The notes: generated from the sequence alone by a model not told the origin. A DNA stretch of 64,000 bases from Myxococcales bacterium (GCA_002716585.1 PBBL01000087.1:32275-96274); one strand, 5' to 3'. Positions 48,652 to 58,220 are shown, counted from the stretch's first letter. Translations and numbers: made by a program.

Positions 48652-50511
48652 ATGAGTGATCCCTCCAATCAGCCCAAGGGTCGGTATCTTGTCTCCTGGC
48701 CCCGGATGAAGCGGCTCGCGGCGCTGTTCTGGATGTTCCGGTGGAACTTCCTCATCGGCGCCGTCTTCCTGGTCGCCACCAACGTCCTCGCGCTTCAGAT
48801 CCCGTCGCTGATCGGCGGCACCATCCAGCACCTGCGCGACGCGGAGTCCGCCGGGGCCGCCGCCAACTTCGATCTCATCCAGGGCAACGTCCTGTGGATC
48901 GTGCTCCTCGCGGTCGGCGCCGCCGGTGCGCGGATCCTGAGCCGCATCTTCGTCTTCAACGGGGGGCGCCAGGTCGAGTACGTGCTCCGAAACCAGATCT
49001 TCGCCCACCTGACCCGCCTGGAGACGGCCTTCTACGAGCGCTCGGCGACCGGCGATCTGGTCAGCCGGACCATCAACGACGTCAACTACGTCCGGGTCCT
49101 CTTCGGGCTGGGCTCGCTGCACATCGTCAACACCGCGGTCGCCTACCTGATCATCCTGACGCTCATGATGCAGGTGAGCCCGAAGCTGACGCTCTGGTCG
49201 CTCGCCCCCTACCCGCTGTTCCTGATCGTCATGCGCCTGTTCGCGCGGGCGCTCTACACGCGGACCCAGCGGGTTCAGGCGCAGCTGAGCGACATCAGCA
49301 GCCAGGCGCAGGAGAACCTCTCGGGCATGTCGGTGGTCAAGGCGTTCGCCATCCAGCCGGAGGCCAGCGCCCAGTTCCGCGAGGCCAGCGACGCCTACCT
49401 GGACGCGAACATGTCCCTGGCCCTCGTCCGCGGCGCGATGCTCCCCTACATGGGCTCCATCGGCGCGATCGGCACGCTGATCGTGCTCGGCTTCGGCGGC
49501 TCGTTGGTGGTCGAGGCGGAGATCACCCTGGGCGAGTTCGTGGAGTTCTCGGCCTACATCGTCCGGCTCGCGTGGCCGACCATGGCGCTCGGGTGGGTGA
49601 TCGCGCTGTGGCAGCGCGGGATGGCGGGCTTCGATCGCTTGTGCCACGTCCTCGACACCGAGCCCTCCGTCGCCGACCCTCCCCTGGGGCGAGCCCGCGC
49701 GCTGGAGCTGGACGGCCCTGGGCCGCGCGGTGAGATCGCCTTCGAGGACGTCTCGCTGACGTACGAGGACGGGACGGTCGCGCTCGACCGCGTCAACCTC
49801 ACGATCGCCGCCGGGAGCACCGTGGCGATCGTCGGCCGCACCGGCGCCGGAAAGAGCTCCCTCGTGCAGCTGGTCCCTCGCCTGCGCGACCCCAGCGAGG
49901 GGACGGTCCGGGTCGATGGCGTCCCGATCCAGGAGCTGACCCTGGACACGCTGCGCGGCGCCATCGGTTACGCGCCCCAGACGCCGTTCCTGTTCTCGAC
50001 CACCATCGAGGAGAACATCCGCTTCGGGCTGCTCGCCCGCGAAGCGAGCGCGGCCACGCGCGGCGAGCAGCGAGCGGGTGAGGGGCTGTCGTTGGAGGAC
50101 GCCGTGCGGATCGCGGGGCTGACCGACGACATCCCCGCCTTCCCGCAGGGGCTGGAGACGATGGTCGGCGAGCGCGGGATCACGCTGTCGGGCGGGCAGA
50201 AGCAGCGGGTCACCATCGCGCGCGCGCTCCTCCTCGACCCCACCATCCTGATCCTCGACGACAGCCTGGCCAGCGTCGACACCCGCACCGAGCGGCGTAT
50301 CCTCGATGAGCTGTCGCGGATCATGCGCGGGCGGACCAGCATCCTGGTCACCCACCGGTTCAACGCGCTGGAGCTGGTGGACGAGGTGATCGTGCTCGAA
50401 GACGGGCGCGTGGTCGAGCGCGGGCCGCACCGCGAGCTGATCGGGGAGGGCGGCGTCTACGCTGAGATGGTCGAGCGCCAACGCCTGGAGGAGGAGCTGA
50501 ACCAGTCATGA
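48652..50511 (+). CDS. ABC exporter half-transporter 1 (MsbA/MdlA-like, degenerate Walker B)
   Basis: The 619-residue half-transporter has six transmembrane helices (residues about 20-330) and a C-terminal nucleotide-binding domain with Walker A GRTGAGKSS, signature TLSGGQKQR, Walker B LILDDSLASVDT and LVTHRFNAL. The Walker B Glu is Asp. The partner gene has the opposite pattern, so the two form a heterodimeric exporter with one degenerate site. The stop overlaps the partner's start as ATGA. Its substrate is unknown; heterodimers of this kind export lipids, drugs or peptides. Confidence 0.9.
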   Translation: MSDPSNQPKGRYLVSWPRMKRLAALFWMFRWNFLIGAVFLVATNVLALQIPSLIGGTIQHLRDAESAGAAANFDLIQGNVLWIVLLAVGAAGARILSRIFVFNGGRQVEYVLRNQIFAHLTRLETAFYERSATGDLVSRTINDVNYVRVLFGLGSLHIVNTAVAYLIILTLMMQVSPKLTLWSLAPYPLFLIVMRLFARALYTRTQRVQAQLSDISSQAQENLSGMSVVKAFAIQPEASAQFREASDAYLDANMSLALVRGAMLPYMGSIGAIGTLIVLGFGGSLVVEAEITLGEFVEFSAYIVRLAWPTMALGWVIALWQRGMAGFDRLCHVLDTEPSVADPPLGRARALELDGPGPRGEIAFEDVSLTYEDGTVALDRVNLTIAAGSTVAIVGRTGAGKSSLVQLVPRLRDPSEGTVRVDGVPIQELTLDTLRGAIGYAPQTPFLFSTTIEENIRFGLLAREASAATRGEQRAGEGLSLEDAVRIAGLTDDIPAFPQGLETMVGERGITLSGGQKQRVTIARALLLDPTILILDDSLASVDTRTERRILDELSRIMRGRTSILVTHRFNALELVDEVIVLEDGRVVERGPHRELIGEGGVYAEMVERQRLEEELNQS

Positions 50512-52346
50512 GCGACGACGCCAGACAGGACCAGCAGCCCGACGCCAAGGGCGACGACGCGGCGCGCGAGGACAAACGGGCCAGCTTCCATGAGGAGAAG
50601 CGGCTGGGTAAGGTCGTCGATCGCGACCTGGTGCGGCGCCTGGCGGGGTACGTCCGGCCCTACCTGTGGCTGTTCATCGGGTGCCTGGTGCTGCTCCCGA
50701 TGGCCAGCGCGATGACGCTGTTCCAGCCTCACCTGCTCCAGCTCGCGATCGACGACCACCTGATCCCCAAGCAGCTGGACGGGCTCGGCTGGATCGTTGG
50801 GGCGTTCGCGGTGACCCTGGTGTTGGAGTACGGGCTGCGCTTCGCGCAGTTCTACCTGATGCAGCTCGCCGGTCAGCAGGCGCTGCGCGACCTGCGCTGC
50901 GACGTCTTCGACCACCTCCAGCGGCTGCGGCTGTCCTTCTTCCACAAGAACCCGGTCGGGCGGCTGATGACGCGGCTCACCACCGACATCGACTCGCTCC
51001 AGGAGGCGCTGTCGAGCGGGATGATCACCATCATCGGTGACCTGATCACGCTGTCGGTCATCGTCGTGATCCTGCTGGTCAAGAGCTGGCAGCTGGCGCT
51101 GGTGACGTTCGCCGTGGTGCCGATCCTGCTGGGGGCGACCTTCCTGTTTCGCAGCCTCATGCGCAGCGCCTACCGCGAGGCGCGGGTCAAGATCGCGCGG
51201 CTGAACGCCAACCTCCAGGAGGCGGTGACCGGGATGGGCATCATCCAGCTCTTCGCCCACGAGGAGCGCTCGCTGCGCGAGTACGACACGATCAACCAGG
51301 AGCACCGCGACGCGGCGATCGCCCTGATCCGCTACGACGCGATCCTGTACGCCTTCGTGGAGATGATCAGCAGCATCGCGATCGCCGGGCTGATCTGGTA
51401 CGGCGCGGGGCAGACGGTGCAGGACGTCGTGACGCTCGGGGTGCTGGTGGCGTTCATCGAGTACGTCGAGAAGTTCTTCGTGCCGATCCGCGACCTGTCC
51501 CAGAAGTACACGCTGTTTCAGTCCGCGATGGCCAGCTCCGAGCGGCTCTTTCAGCTCCTGGACACCGACGAGGTGATCGAGGAGGCCCCGGAGGCGCTGC
51601 CGATCGAGGCGATCGGGGAGCGGATCGAGTTCCGCGACGTCTGGTTCGCCTACAACGACGACAACTGGATCCTGCGTGGCGTCTCGTTCACCATCGAGCG
51701 CGGTCAGAAGGTCGCGCTCGTCGGCCACACGGGGGCGGGCAAGACCACGATCATCTCGCTCCTGACCCGGATGTACGACATCCAGCAGGGCGAGATCCTC
51801 ATCGACGGGGTGGATGTCCGCCGCTACCGCCTCCACGACCTCCGCAAGCTGTTCGCGGTGGTGCTCCAGGACAGCTTCCTGTTCACCGGGACGATCCGCG
51901 ACAACATCACGCTGCGGGTGGACTCGGTCACCGACGCCGACGTCGAGCACGCCGCCGAGATCGTCGGCCTCGGGCGCCTGCTGGGGCGCTACGAGGACAG
52001 CTACGCGCACCCGGTCAAGGAGCGGGGCAACAACCTGTCGGTGGGCGAGCGCCAGCTCGTGACCTTCACCCGCGCGTTGGCGCACCGCCCCTCGGTGCTG
52101 ATCCTGGATGAGGCGACGGCCAACGTGGACACCGAGACCGAGGCGCTCATTCAGGAGGCCACCGAGGCGATGATGGCCGAGCAGACCTCCGTCGTGATCG
52201 CCCACCGCCTGTCCACGATCCAGAAGGCGGACGCGATCGTCGTCCTCCACAAGGGGCAGGTCGCCGAGGTGGGGAGCCACCAGGAGCTGATCGAGCGCGG
52301 CGGGCTCTACCACACGCTGGTCAAGCTCCAGTACACCGCCCCCTGA
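50508..52346 (+). CDS. ABC exporter half-transporter 2 (MdlB/BmrD-like, degenerate signature)
   Basis: The 612-residue half-transporter has an acidic cytoplasmic N-terminus of about 40 residues, six helices (about 45-340), and a C-terminal ATPase with GHTGAGKTT, signature NNLSVGERQLVTF, Walker B VLILDEATANVDT and VIAHRLSTI. The Glu is kept, while the signature deviates (LSVGE instead of LSGGQ). With half 1 it forms one functional site (this Walker B with the partner's LSGGQ) and one degenerate site. The start overlaps the stop of half 1, so the two are translated in step. Confidence 0.92.
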   Translation: MSDDARQDQQPDAKGDDAAREDKRASFHEEKRLGKVVDRDLVRRLAGYVRPYLWLFIGCLVLLPMASAMTLFQPHLLQLAIDDHLIPKQLDGLGWIVGAFAVTLVLEYGLRFAQFYLMQLAGQQALRDLRCDVFDHLQRLRLSFFHKNPVGRLMTRLTTDIDSLQEALSSGMITIIGDLITLSVIVVILLVKSWQLALVTFAVVPILLGATFLFRSLMRSAYREARVKIARLNANLQEAVTGMGIIQLFAHEERSLREYDTINQEHRDAAIALIRYDAILYAFVEMISSIAIAGLIWYGAGQTVQDVVTLGVLVAFIEYVEKFFVPIRDLSQKYTLFQSAMASSERLFQLLDTDEVIEEAPEALPIEAIGERIEFRDVWFAYNDDNWILRGVSFTIERGQKVALVGHTGAGKTTIISLLTRMYDIQQGEILIDGVDVRRYRLHDLRKLFAVVLQDSFLFTGTIRDNITLRVDSVTDADVEHAAEIVGLGRLLGRYEDSYAHPVKERGNNLSVGERQLVTFTRALAHRPSVLILDEATANVDTETEALIQEATEAMMAEQTSVVIAHRLSTIQKADAIVVLHKGQVAEVGSHQELIERGGLYHTLVKLQYTAP

Positions 52347-52372
52347 TCCCAGCTTCGCCCCTGTGTCCGCGC

Positions 52373-53422
52373 TCAGTCGCTCAGGCCGAACCGCTCGGCG
52401 TCGATCGCGGCGCGTATGGCGAGGTGGGTGGCGGCGGGCTGACCCTCAAGGGTGGTCGTCTCCTGGGGGGTGAGGAGCGCGCCGAAGCGTGGCGCGCGGG
52501 TGATCGCGTCGGGGAGCATGAGCGGGAACCAGTCATGCCCGTTGAACGACAGCGCGATGTGGTTCGGGCCCTGGTGGGTGGCGCGGGCGAGCGCGGTCCA
52601 GATCCGGTGTTGGCAGGGGCGTGGGGTGGTCCCGCGGGCGCGGGACAGCTCGGCCAGCTCCTGACGTAGCCAGGGGGGGTCGTAGGCGGGGTCGAGGACG
52701 ACCCGGAAGTCCCCCAGCGCGCCCGTGGCCACGCGGCTGGAGAGCAGCCCCTCCATGTGCTCCAGCGCGAACGGGCGCGTGGTGGGATCGACGCCGCCCG
52801 CCATCGGGCCGAGGCACAGCGCCTCGTTGCGGTCGGCGAGCCCGCTCGCCGCCTTGACGGCGACGCTCCCGATGCGCTGCCCCGGGTGCTTGACCTCCTC
52901 CAGCGTGGTGCGCCACACGTCGCTGTCCGCGTCGAGCATCGGGAAGTCGGCCACGGCGCTGAGCAGCTGCGCCTCGTCGTCGAGCAGCGCGCCCTGGATC
53001 ATCAACACCATCGGGCGCCTGGGGTGGGCGGTGACGATGTGCGGGCTGACCTCGATCGCCAGGAGGGCGCTGGCGCGCTCGCGGGTCATGACGGGGCGCA
53101 GCGGGCCGGCTTCGCCCCAGGCGTGGGTGACGCCGCTCAGAAAGGCCTCCTCGTCGATGTAGCCCGCTTCGTCGCGGACGACGACGTAGACGGTCATGGG
53201 GGCGTCGGGGAACCGCTCGTTGAGGGTGAGGCGGTCGCCCAGCAGCTCACCGGCGCGTCGCGAGGGGGCCTCCCCATAGAACGGCGGCGCGCCGCGTTGA
53301 ACGTCCGGGGGCGGCAGCTCCAGCGGCCGTGAGGGCGGCGGCGGCGACGTCGCGCAGGCCGTGGTGAGCGTGGCCGCGAGGATCAGGCGGCGGAGGAGGG
53401 TGGTCGAGGCCATGGCGCTCAC
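52373..53422 (-). CDS. Hypothetical lipoprotein coupled to the giant kinase
   Basis: The 349-residue protein has a short lipoprotein signal (TTACATS) with a Pro-rich linker, then a mixed alpha/beta soluble part. I do not recognise a family. Asp/His-rich strands (APMTVYVVVRDEAGYIDEE, ALLAIEVSPHIVTAHP) and a C-terminal helical part are visible. The start is either the GTG at 53422, overlapping the kinase stop (GTGA), or the ATG at 53413. The tight link suggests that it works with the kinase, perhaps as a sensor or substrate outside the membrane, which is speculation. Confidence 0.7.
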   Translation of the reverse strand: MSAMASTTLLRRLILAATLTTACATSPPPPSRPLELPPPDVQRGAPPFYGEAPSRRAGELLGDRLTLNERFPDAPMTVYVVVRDEAGYIDEEAFLSGVTHAWGEAGPLRPVMTRERASALLAIEVSPHIVTAHPRRPMVLMIQGALLDDEAQLLSAVADFPMLDADSDVWRTTLEEVKHPGQRIGSVAVKAASGLADRNEALCLGPMAGGVDPTTRPFALEHMEGLLSSRVATGALGDFRVVLDPAYDPPWLRQELAELSRARGTTPRPCQHRIWTALARATHQGPNHIALSFNGHDWFPLMLPDAITRAPRFGALLTPQETTTLEGQPAATHLAIRAAIDAERFGLSD

Positions 53423-56400
53423 GCGTCATCCAGGCGTCGCCGGAGCGGCTCGGCGCTCCTGGTGTGCCCGAGGATCTCAAAGTGGTGGATCGCCAGCGCG
53501 TACGCCCGCCGGGCGTACTCGGGGTGGCTCGGATGCATCAGGCCACCGGCCAGCCGAGCGGTCTGCGCGATGTCGATGTCGATGGTGCGCGTCACCTCCA
53601 GCAAGCGCTCCGCCTCGCCCAGGTGGTCGCTCCACGCGCCAGGGTCGCGCGCGGCGGCGTCGCCAGGGAGCATCAGGACGTAGGCGACCGCGCGCGCCGA
53701 GCGGTGGATGGTCTGGTTCAGGTGAGGCAGGAGCTTCTGCACCCGGGTCCGCGCCTCGATGTGGCGGTTGCTCTGGAACAGCAGCAGGTTCAAGGTCAGC
53801 TCGACCATCAGCGCCTCGGGGGCGTGGAGCCGCTGGAGCGACTGGATCGCCTCGCTGTAGAACGCGGCGGCCGCCTCGAAGTCGCCCTCGATGCGAAAGA
53901 TGTGGCCGAGCGCCGCGACGCAGTTGGCGTCCTCTCGCCACTCCTCGGCGCGCTGAAAGCAGGCGCGGGCCTTCTGGTAGAGCTTGCGGGCCTGGCGACC
54001 GTCGAGCCGCTGGCGGTACACGTGCCCCAGGCCCGCGAGCGCCTCGCCCCGAATCAGGGCGTCGGTGGTGAGGTGGTCGTGCGCCCGGTTGAACGCCGCG
54101 AGCGCCTTCTGGAGTTGGCCGGAGCGCAACATCAGCTCGCCCATCCGCAGCAGCAGCTCGGCGGCGCGCCTGGCCTGGCGCGTGGTGATGAAGTGGTCGA
54201 GCGCCGCGGTCTTGAGATCCCAGGCGCGCTCCACCTCGCCGCGCAGCTCGCAGACGAGCGCCTGCGCGAGCTGCGCCTCGGCGATCTCCTCGGTGAGCCC
54301 GGCCTCCTGGGCGGCGGTCAGCGCCCGCTCGGCCCACATCTCGGCGGCGTCGGTCTCGCCGTTGTAGCCCAGCGCGACGGCGCGCGCGGTCCAGCCGCGC
54401 AGCCGCCTCGGGCCATGCGTCAGGCTGCGCTCGGGCGTGGAGAGCGAGTCCAGCAACGCCAGGCGCGTGTCCAGCAGCTCGATGGCGCGCTCGTAGCCGC
54501 CCGCCTCGGTCTCCTCCTGCGCGGCCAGCAGGAGCGCGTCGCTGGCGCCGGTGTAGTCGCTCGCCTCCATGAGGTGCCGCGCGCGGCGCTCGGCGATGCC
54601 CGGGTGGTGCGGCGAGTGGAGCGCGGCCAGCATCTCGGCGCAGGCAAGGTGGACCTGCGCCCAACGCCCCGCGCGCCGCGACTCCCCCTCGAAGTATTCG
54701 ATCACCTGAGCGCGGGTGAAGACCCACGTGTCGTCGCGGCGCTCCATGAGCCGGTGCGCCACCATCACGTCGAGCGCCTGCCACCGTGGCTGGATGTCCA
54801 TCTGGCGGCACGCCTCGGCGAACTCGTCGCCCGGCACCTCGACCCGCAGCGCCGCGGCGACCTCCAGCGCGATCTGGACGCCCTCCTCGCTGTCGTTGAG
54901 GTACCGCTCCAGAAACCCTGTCCAGATCGCGCTGATGTCGTCGGGCAACACGACCGGGGCCTGGCTCAGGAGCGTAAACCCCTCCTCGGTCAGCTTCAGC
55001 GCCCCTCGCCCGATCCAGTCCGCGACGAGCTGGATCGCGTACTGCGGGTTGCCGTGCGCCCGCGCGATCACCTCCTGCGCCAGCGGCTCCGACAAGCACA
55101 GGAGGCTGTGGACCAGCGCCCGGAAGGGCTCAGGCTCGATCGGGGCGAGCGTCAGGGTGCTCACCTCCGGGCGCGCCTCCAGCCCGGTCAGCACCCGGCG
55201 CGTCACGGCCTGGTCCTCCAGCGCGGCGTCGTTCACCGTCAGGACGAGGAGGACCCGGGTCTCCCCGGGGCGTTGGTGCTTGAGCAGGTGCTGGGCGAAG
55301 TGCAGGCTGTCCAGCCCCCACTGGGCGTCGTCCAGCCAGATCAGCACGGGGCGCCGGTGGGAGAACTGGGTCACCAGCCGGTTCAGCAGCCCGTAGCGCA
55401 CGTCGGGCTGAAGGCTGCGGGTGGTGCTGCGGGTGTTGGACAGCTCCGGGTCGGGCTTGCCCTGGTGGCGGAGCATCATCTGGAGCCGCGTCCAGGCGAA
55501 GGGATCTTCGATCCCGTGGGCGCGGAGCTGCTGCTCCAGGCGCTTGAGCATCTTGCGCTGCGGCAGCCCGGTGCAGCGCAGGTGGTCGCTGAGCATCCGC
55601 GCCAGGCCGTGCTGGATGGTGTCGTAGGCGGCGTGGCGCGCCTGCATCGGGGTCGCCGCGCCGACCTCGTGGGCGCGCTCCCCCAGCCACCTCGCCAGGC
55701 GGCTCGCGCCCTGCCCGGGTTGGGCGCGGATCACGCAGGCGCGGGCGTGAGGCCGCTGGTGAACCTGGCGCAGCGCCTCCCACAGCGCCTCCCGCTCCCG
55801 GTGGCGGCCCACCATCGGGATCTCGCGAAGCCCGAACAGCTCCTGGCCAATCCCGCCGAGCCGCCGCAGCAGGCGCTTGGACGAGGCGTCCGGCTGCTCG
55901 GCGAACGCCTCGGCCTCGACGCGCCAGCTCCCCATCGGCGGGAGCGTGATCGGCGGCAGGTCGCGGTCCTCGGCGAGCACCCCCCCGAGCGGCCTCGACA
56001 CCTGAGGGAGGGTCTCCAGGTAGGAGCGCATCGGGGCTGGCGCGGTGGTCCCGACCCCGGCGCGGCGCATCCCCACCTCCTCCAGCGCCCACGCCGCGTC
56101 CACCGCCCGTTGGAACCTCGCCTCCGGCGACTTCGCCGTCATACGCCGGATCCAGCCCTCCAACTCGTGAGGCACCTCGAAGCCAGGGCGCAGCGCGGGC
56201 AGCTCGCGCTGCATGTGGCTCAACCCCAGCTCGTGGAAGGAGCGCTCCGTGAAGGGCAGCGCCCGGCAGACGATCTGCCAGGTCATGATCCCCAGGCTGT
56301 AGAGGTCGGTCCAGGGGCCGTAGTCGCGCCACGCCCCCTGGAACTGCTCCGGCGCCATGTAGCTCGGGGTCCCGGTCGGCATCTCGCGGGTCAGCGAGGT

Positions 56401-56940
56401 CATGATGTCCTCGCCGCTCGGCGACGGCCCCGTCATGCTCTGCGCGATGCCGAAGTCAGCCAGCTTGAGCCCCGGCCTCAGATCGCGCTCGCCGCAGACG
56501 AGGATGTTGCCGGGCTTGAGGTCCCGGTGCAGGACGCCGCGGGCGTGCGCGTGGGCGAGCGCGTCGAGGATCGCCAGCAGCGCGTGGCGCAGCTCGCCCC
56601 ACGTCTGCGGCAGGTTCCGAACCAGCGACCCGCCGCTGGCGAACTCCATCGCGAGGTACGGGTTGCCTGGTCGTAGCACGCCGTGGGGCGTCGGCGGCAG
56701 CGGCCCCGGCAGCACCCCATAGTCGAAGACGGCGATGATGTTCGGGTGGTTCAGGCGCGCGATGGACTGAAGCTCGCGCCGAAACGACGCCTGGTAGAGG
56801 TCGCGGTCCCCCTCCGGCAGGTGGATCACCTTGATGGCCACGGGGGTCTGATCCAGGGTGTGGACCCCGGCCCACACCTCCCCCATGCTCCCACTTCGAA
56901 TGGCGGTATGGAGGGCGAAACGCCCGATGTCTATGCTCAT
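53419..56940 (-). CDS. Hanks-type Ser/Thr kinase with ATPase and TPR regions (PknK-like)
   Basis: The 1173-residue protein begins with a kinase domain (about 8-280): VAIKVI, HRDLKPGN, DFGIAQ and GTPSYMAPEQF, all catalytic residues kept. The first glycine of the P-loop is Arg (IRSGSMG). Residues about 380-680 form an AAA-like ATPase resembling AAA_16/PknK, but its Walker A is AQPGQGASR with Ala in place of Lys; the Walker B WLDDAQWG is present. Residues 700-1170 are TPR repeats. This architecture is common in myxobacteria. ATP binding by the middle domain is doubtful. The start is the ATG at 56940, with an alternative 21 bp upstream. A TTGCCC-17-TAACGT promoter candidate lies about 60 bp upstream. 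Confidence 0.88.
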   Translation of the reverse strand: MSIDIGRFALHTAIRSGSMGEVWAGVHTLDQTPVAIKVIHLPEGDRDLYQASFRRELQSIARLNHPNIIAVFDYGVLPGPLPPTPHGVLRPGNPYLAMEFASGGSLVRNLPQTWGELRHALLAILDALAHAHARGVLHRDLKPGNILVCGERDLRPGLKLADFGIAQSMTGPSPSGEDIMTSLTREMPTGTPSYMAPEQFQGAWRDYGPWTDLYSLGIMTWQIVCRALPFTERSFHELGLSHMQRELPALRPGFEVPHELEGWIRRMTAKSPEARFQRAVDAAWALEEVGMRRAGVGTTAPAPMRSYLETLPQVSRPLGGVLAEDRDLPPITLPPMGSWRVEAEAFAEQPDASSKRLLRRLGGIGQELFGLREIPMVGRHREREALWEALRQVHQRPHARACVIRAQPGQGASRLARWLGERAHEVGAATPMQARHAAYDTIQHGLARMLSDHLRCTGLPQRKMLKRLEQQLRAHGIEDPFAWTRLQMMLRHQGKPDPELSNTRSTTRSLQPDVRYGLLNRLVTQFSHRRPVLIWLDDAQWGLDSLHFAQHLLKHQRPGETRVLLVLTVNDAALEDQAVTRRVLTGLEARPEVSTLTLAPIEPEPFRALVHSLLCLSEPLAQEVIARAHGNPQYAIQLVADWIGRGALKLTEEGFTLLSQAPVVLPDDISAIWTGFLERYLNDSEEGVQIALEVAAALRVEVPGDEFAEACRQMDIQPRWQALDVMVAHRLMERRDDTWVFTRAQVIEYFEGESRRAGRWAQVHLACAEMLAALHSPHHPGIAERRARHLMEASDYTGASDALLLAAQEETEAGGYERAIELLDTRLALLDSLSTPERSLTHGPRRLRGWTARAVALGYNGETDAAEMWAERALTAAQEAGLTEEIAEAQLAQALVCELRGEVERAWDLKTAALDHFITTRQARRAAELLLRMGELMLRSGQLQKALAAFNRAHDHLTTDALIRGEALAGLGHVYRQRLDGRQARKLYQKARACFQRAEEWREDANCVAALGHIFRIEGDFEAAAAFYSEAIQSLQRLHAPEALMVELTLNLLLFQSNRHIEARTRVQKLLPHLNQTIHRSARAVAYVLMLPGDAAARDPGAWSDHLGEAERLLEVTRTIDIDIAQTARLAGGLMHPSHPEYARRAYALAIHHFEILGHTRSAEPLRRRLDDA

Positions 56941-57055
56941 CACCGCACCTGCGCGCTGCACCTACGTCGTCCCATCACGTTAGGGCAGATCTCGGGGGAG
57001 GGCAACTTGGGGGCGTCGCGGGGGCAGGGCGCGGCGGGGTTGGCTCGGGCGAGCC

Positions 57056-57610
57056 TCAGAAGCTGATGGGCACGATGCCGATCGTGAACTTCACCACGGA
57101 GGTCTTCTCCTCGCTCTTGGGGAAGGTCCACTTCTTGATCTTGTCGGTCATGCACTTCTGCACGCCCTTGTCCTCGATGGTGGAGTTGCGCACGATGGAG
57201 GCGATGATCTTGCCCGTGCTCCCGCTGACGGTGAACTGCACGTCCATCTCACCGGCCAGCTCGGGGTTCTCCTTGAGGGCCGGGATGTAGCACTCGCGCA
57301 GCGCGTAGCGCTGGCCGGTGACCTTGCGCTTGGCGACGTCGAGGTCGAGGTCGCCCTCGGCCACCTGCACCGAGCCGATCAGCACCCAGGGGTAGGGCGC
57401 CTTGGTCTTCTTCTCCTCGTCGTCCCCCTCCTCCTTGGCCGCGGTGGGCTCGGGGCAGTCGCACTCGCAGGGGCACTGCTCCTCGCAGTTGACCTCTTGC
57501 GGCTCGGGGTCTGCGGCGGGCGGCGGCGTGCACGCCATGGCGGCGGCGCAGGTCAGCGCCGCCAGGGTCCACGTCCACCGGAACGGCCCGCGTTGCTGGG
57601 AACTCGGCAT
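57056..57610 (-). CDS. AgmX/PglI C-terminal-like lipoprotein
   Basis: The 184-residue protein has a lipoprotein signal (lipobox AMAC), a Cys-rich linker (CEEQCPCECDC, about 40-50), an acidic Lys/Glu stretch, and a C-terminal TonB-like fold (about 85-184) with VTGQRYALRECYIPALKENP and a beta-sheet ending TIGIVPISF. This matches the AgmX/PglI C-terminal domain used in gliding and envelope proteins of myxobacteria. It is 115 bp upstream of the kinase gene on the same strand. A role in envelope adhesion or transport is inferred. Confidence 0.8.
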   Translation of the reverse strand: MPSSQQRGPFRWTWTLAALTCAAAMACTPPPAADPEPQEVNCEEQCPCECDCPEPTAAKEEGDDEEKKTKAPYPWVLIGSVQVAEGDLDLDVAKRKVTGQRYALRECYIPALKENPELAGEMDVQFTVSGSTGKIIASIVRNSTIEDKGVQKCMTDKIKKWTFPKSEEKTSVVKFTIGIVPISF

Positions 57611-57736
57611 CTCATCACCTCCTGAAAAGAAGAAGCACCTTCTGGATCACTCACCGCACCGGTATACACGAACATCGCGGGGGGCGGCAAGAAACCGGCC
57701 CCACGGCGCGGGCGACCCCAACTCGCCAGCTATCTT

Positions 57737-57766
57737 TTGTGTGGTCGGCCTTGATGTGGGTACACT
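57737..57766 (+). promoter_or_regulatory. Promoter candidate for ruvX-mltG
   Basis: TTGTGT (57737-57742) and TACACT (57761-57766) are 18 bp apart, about 30 bp upstream of the ruvX ATG. The TACACT -10 form recurs before other genes here. Confidence 0.4.
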
Positions 57767-57794
57767 GGCCCCGGAGACGGACCGTGAGGCGATC

Positions 57795-58220
57795 ATGAGG
57801 ACCCTGGGGCTGGACATTGGAACAAGACGGATCGGCGTCGCGTTGAGCGATGAGATGGGTTGGACCGGGATGCCCCTGGAGACCATCCAGGTGAAGCGCA
57901 ACAACGCCCACATCGAACGCATCGCCGCCATCTGCCGCGAGCGCGAGGTCTCCGCCATCGTCGCGGGGATCCCGCTCAACATGGACGGCTCGGAAGGGCG
58001 CGCCGTGCGTAAGGTGCGCGCGCTCCTCGCTCGGGTTCAGGAGGTCACCGGCCTGCCCATCCACGAATGGGATGAACGTCTCACCACCGTCGCCGCTGAG
58101 CGCGTGCTCAAGCAATCGGGGATGCACCACGCGCGGCGGAAGCAGGTGGTGGACCAGCTCTCGGCCAGCTTGATCCTCCAGGGCTACCTGGAGGCGCAGG
58201 CCAACGCGCAGACATCATGA
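57795..58220 (+). CDS. ruvX: Holliday junction resolvase-like YqgF/RuvX nuclease
   Basis: The 141-residue product has the RNase H-like fold of YqgF/RuvX: LGLDIGTRRIGVALSDE with the first acidic residue, the SAIVAGIPLNMDGSEG middle block, WDERLTTVAAERVL, and VDQLSASLILQGYLE with the last acid. The family is the essential pre-16S rRNA nuclease or Holliday junction resolvase. Frames upstream of the ATG at 57795 extend into the AgmX-like gene and are rejected. Its stop overlaps the start of mltG (ATGA), a pairing found in many bacteria. Confidence 0.92.
   Translation: MRTLGLDIGTRRIGVALSDEMGWTGMPLETIQVKRNNAHIERIAAICREREVSAIVAGIPLNMDGSEGRAVRKVRALLARVQEVTGLPIHEWDERLTTVAAERVLKQSGMHHARRKQVVDQLSASLILQGYLEAQANAQTS

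Noticed and set aside
47413..50481. Minus-strand open frame of about 1020 codons
   Set aside because: It lies opposite the signal-peptidase-like gene and the first ABC half-transporter, both with full motifs. High GC keeps stop codons rare, so long antisense frames are expected.
50457..52313. Minus-strand open frame of about 620 codons
   Set aside because: It is the antisense shadow of the second ABC half-transporter, whose Walker and signature motifs are intact.
53464..56676. Plus-strand open frame of about 1070 codons
   Set aside because: It is antisense to the kinase/ATPase/TPR gene, has low-complexity Arg/Leu/Gly composition and no domain.
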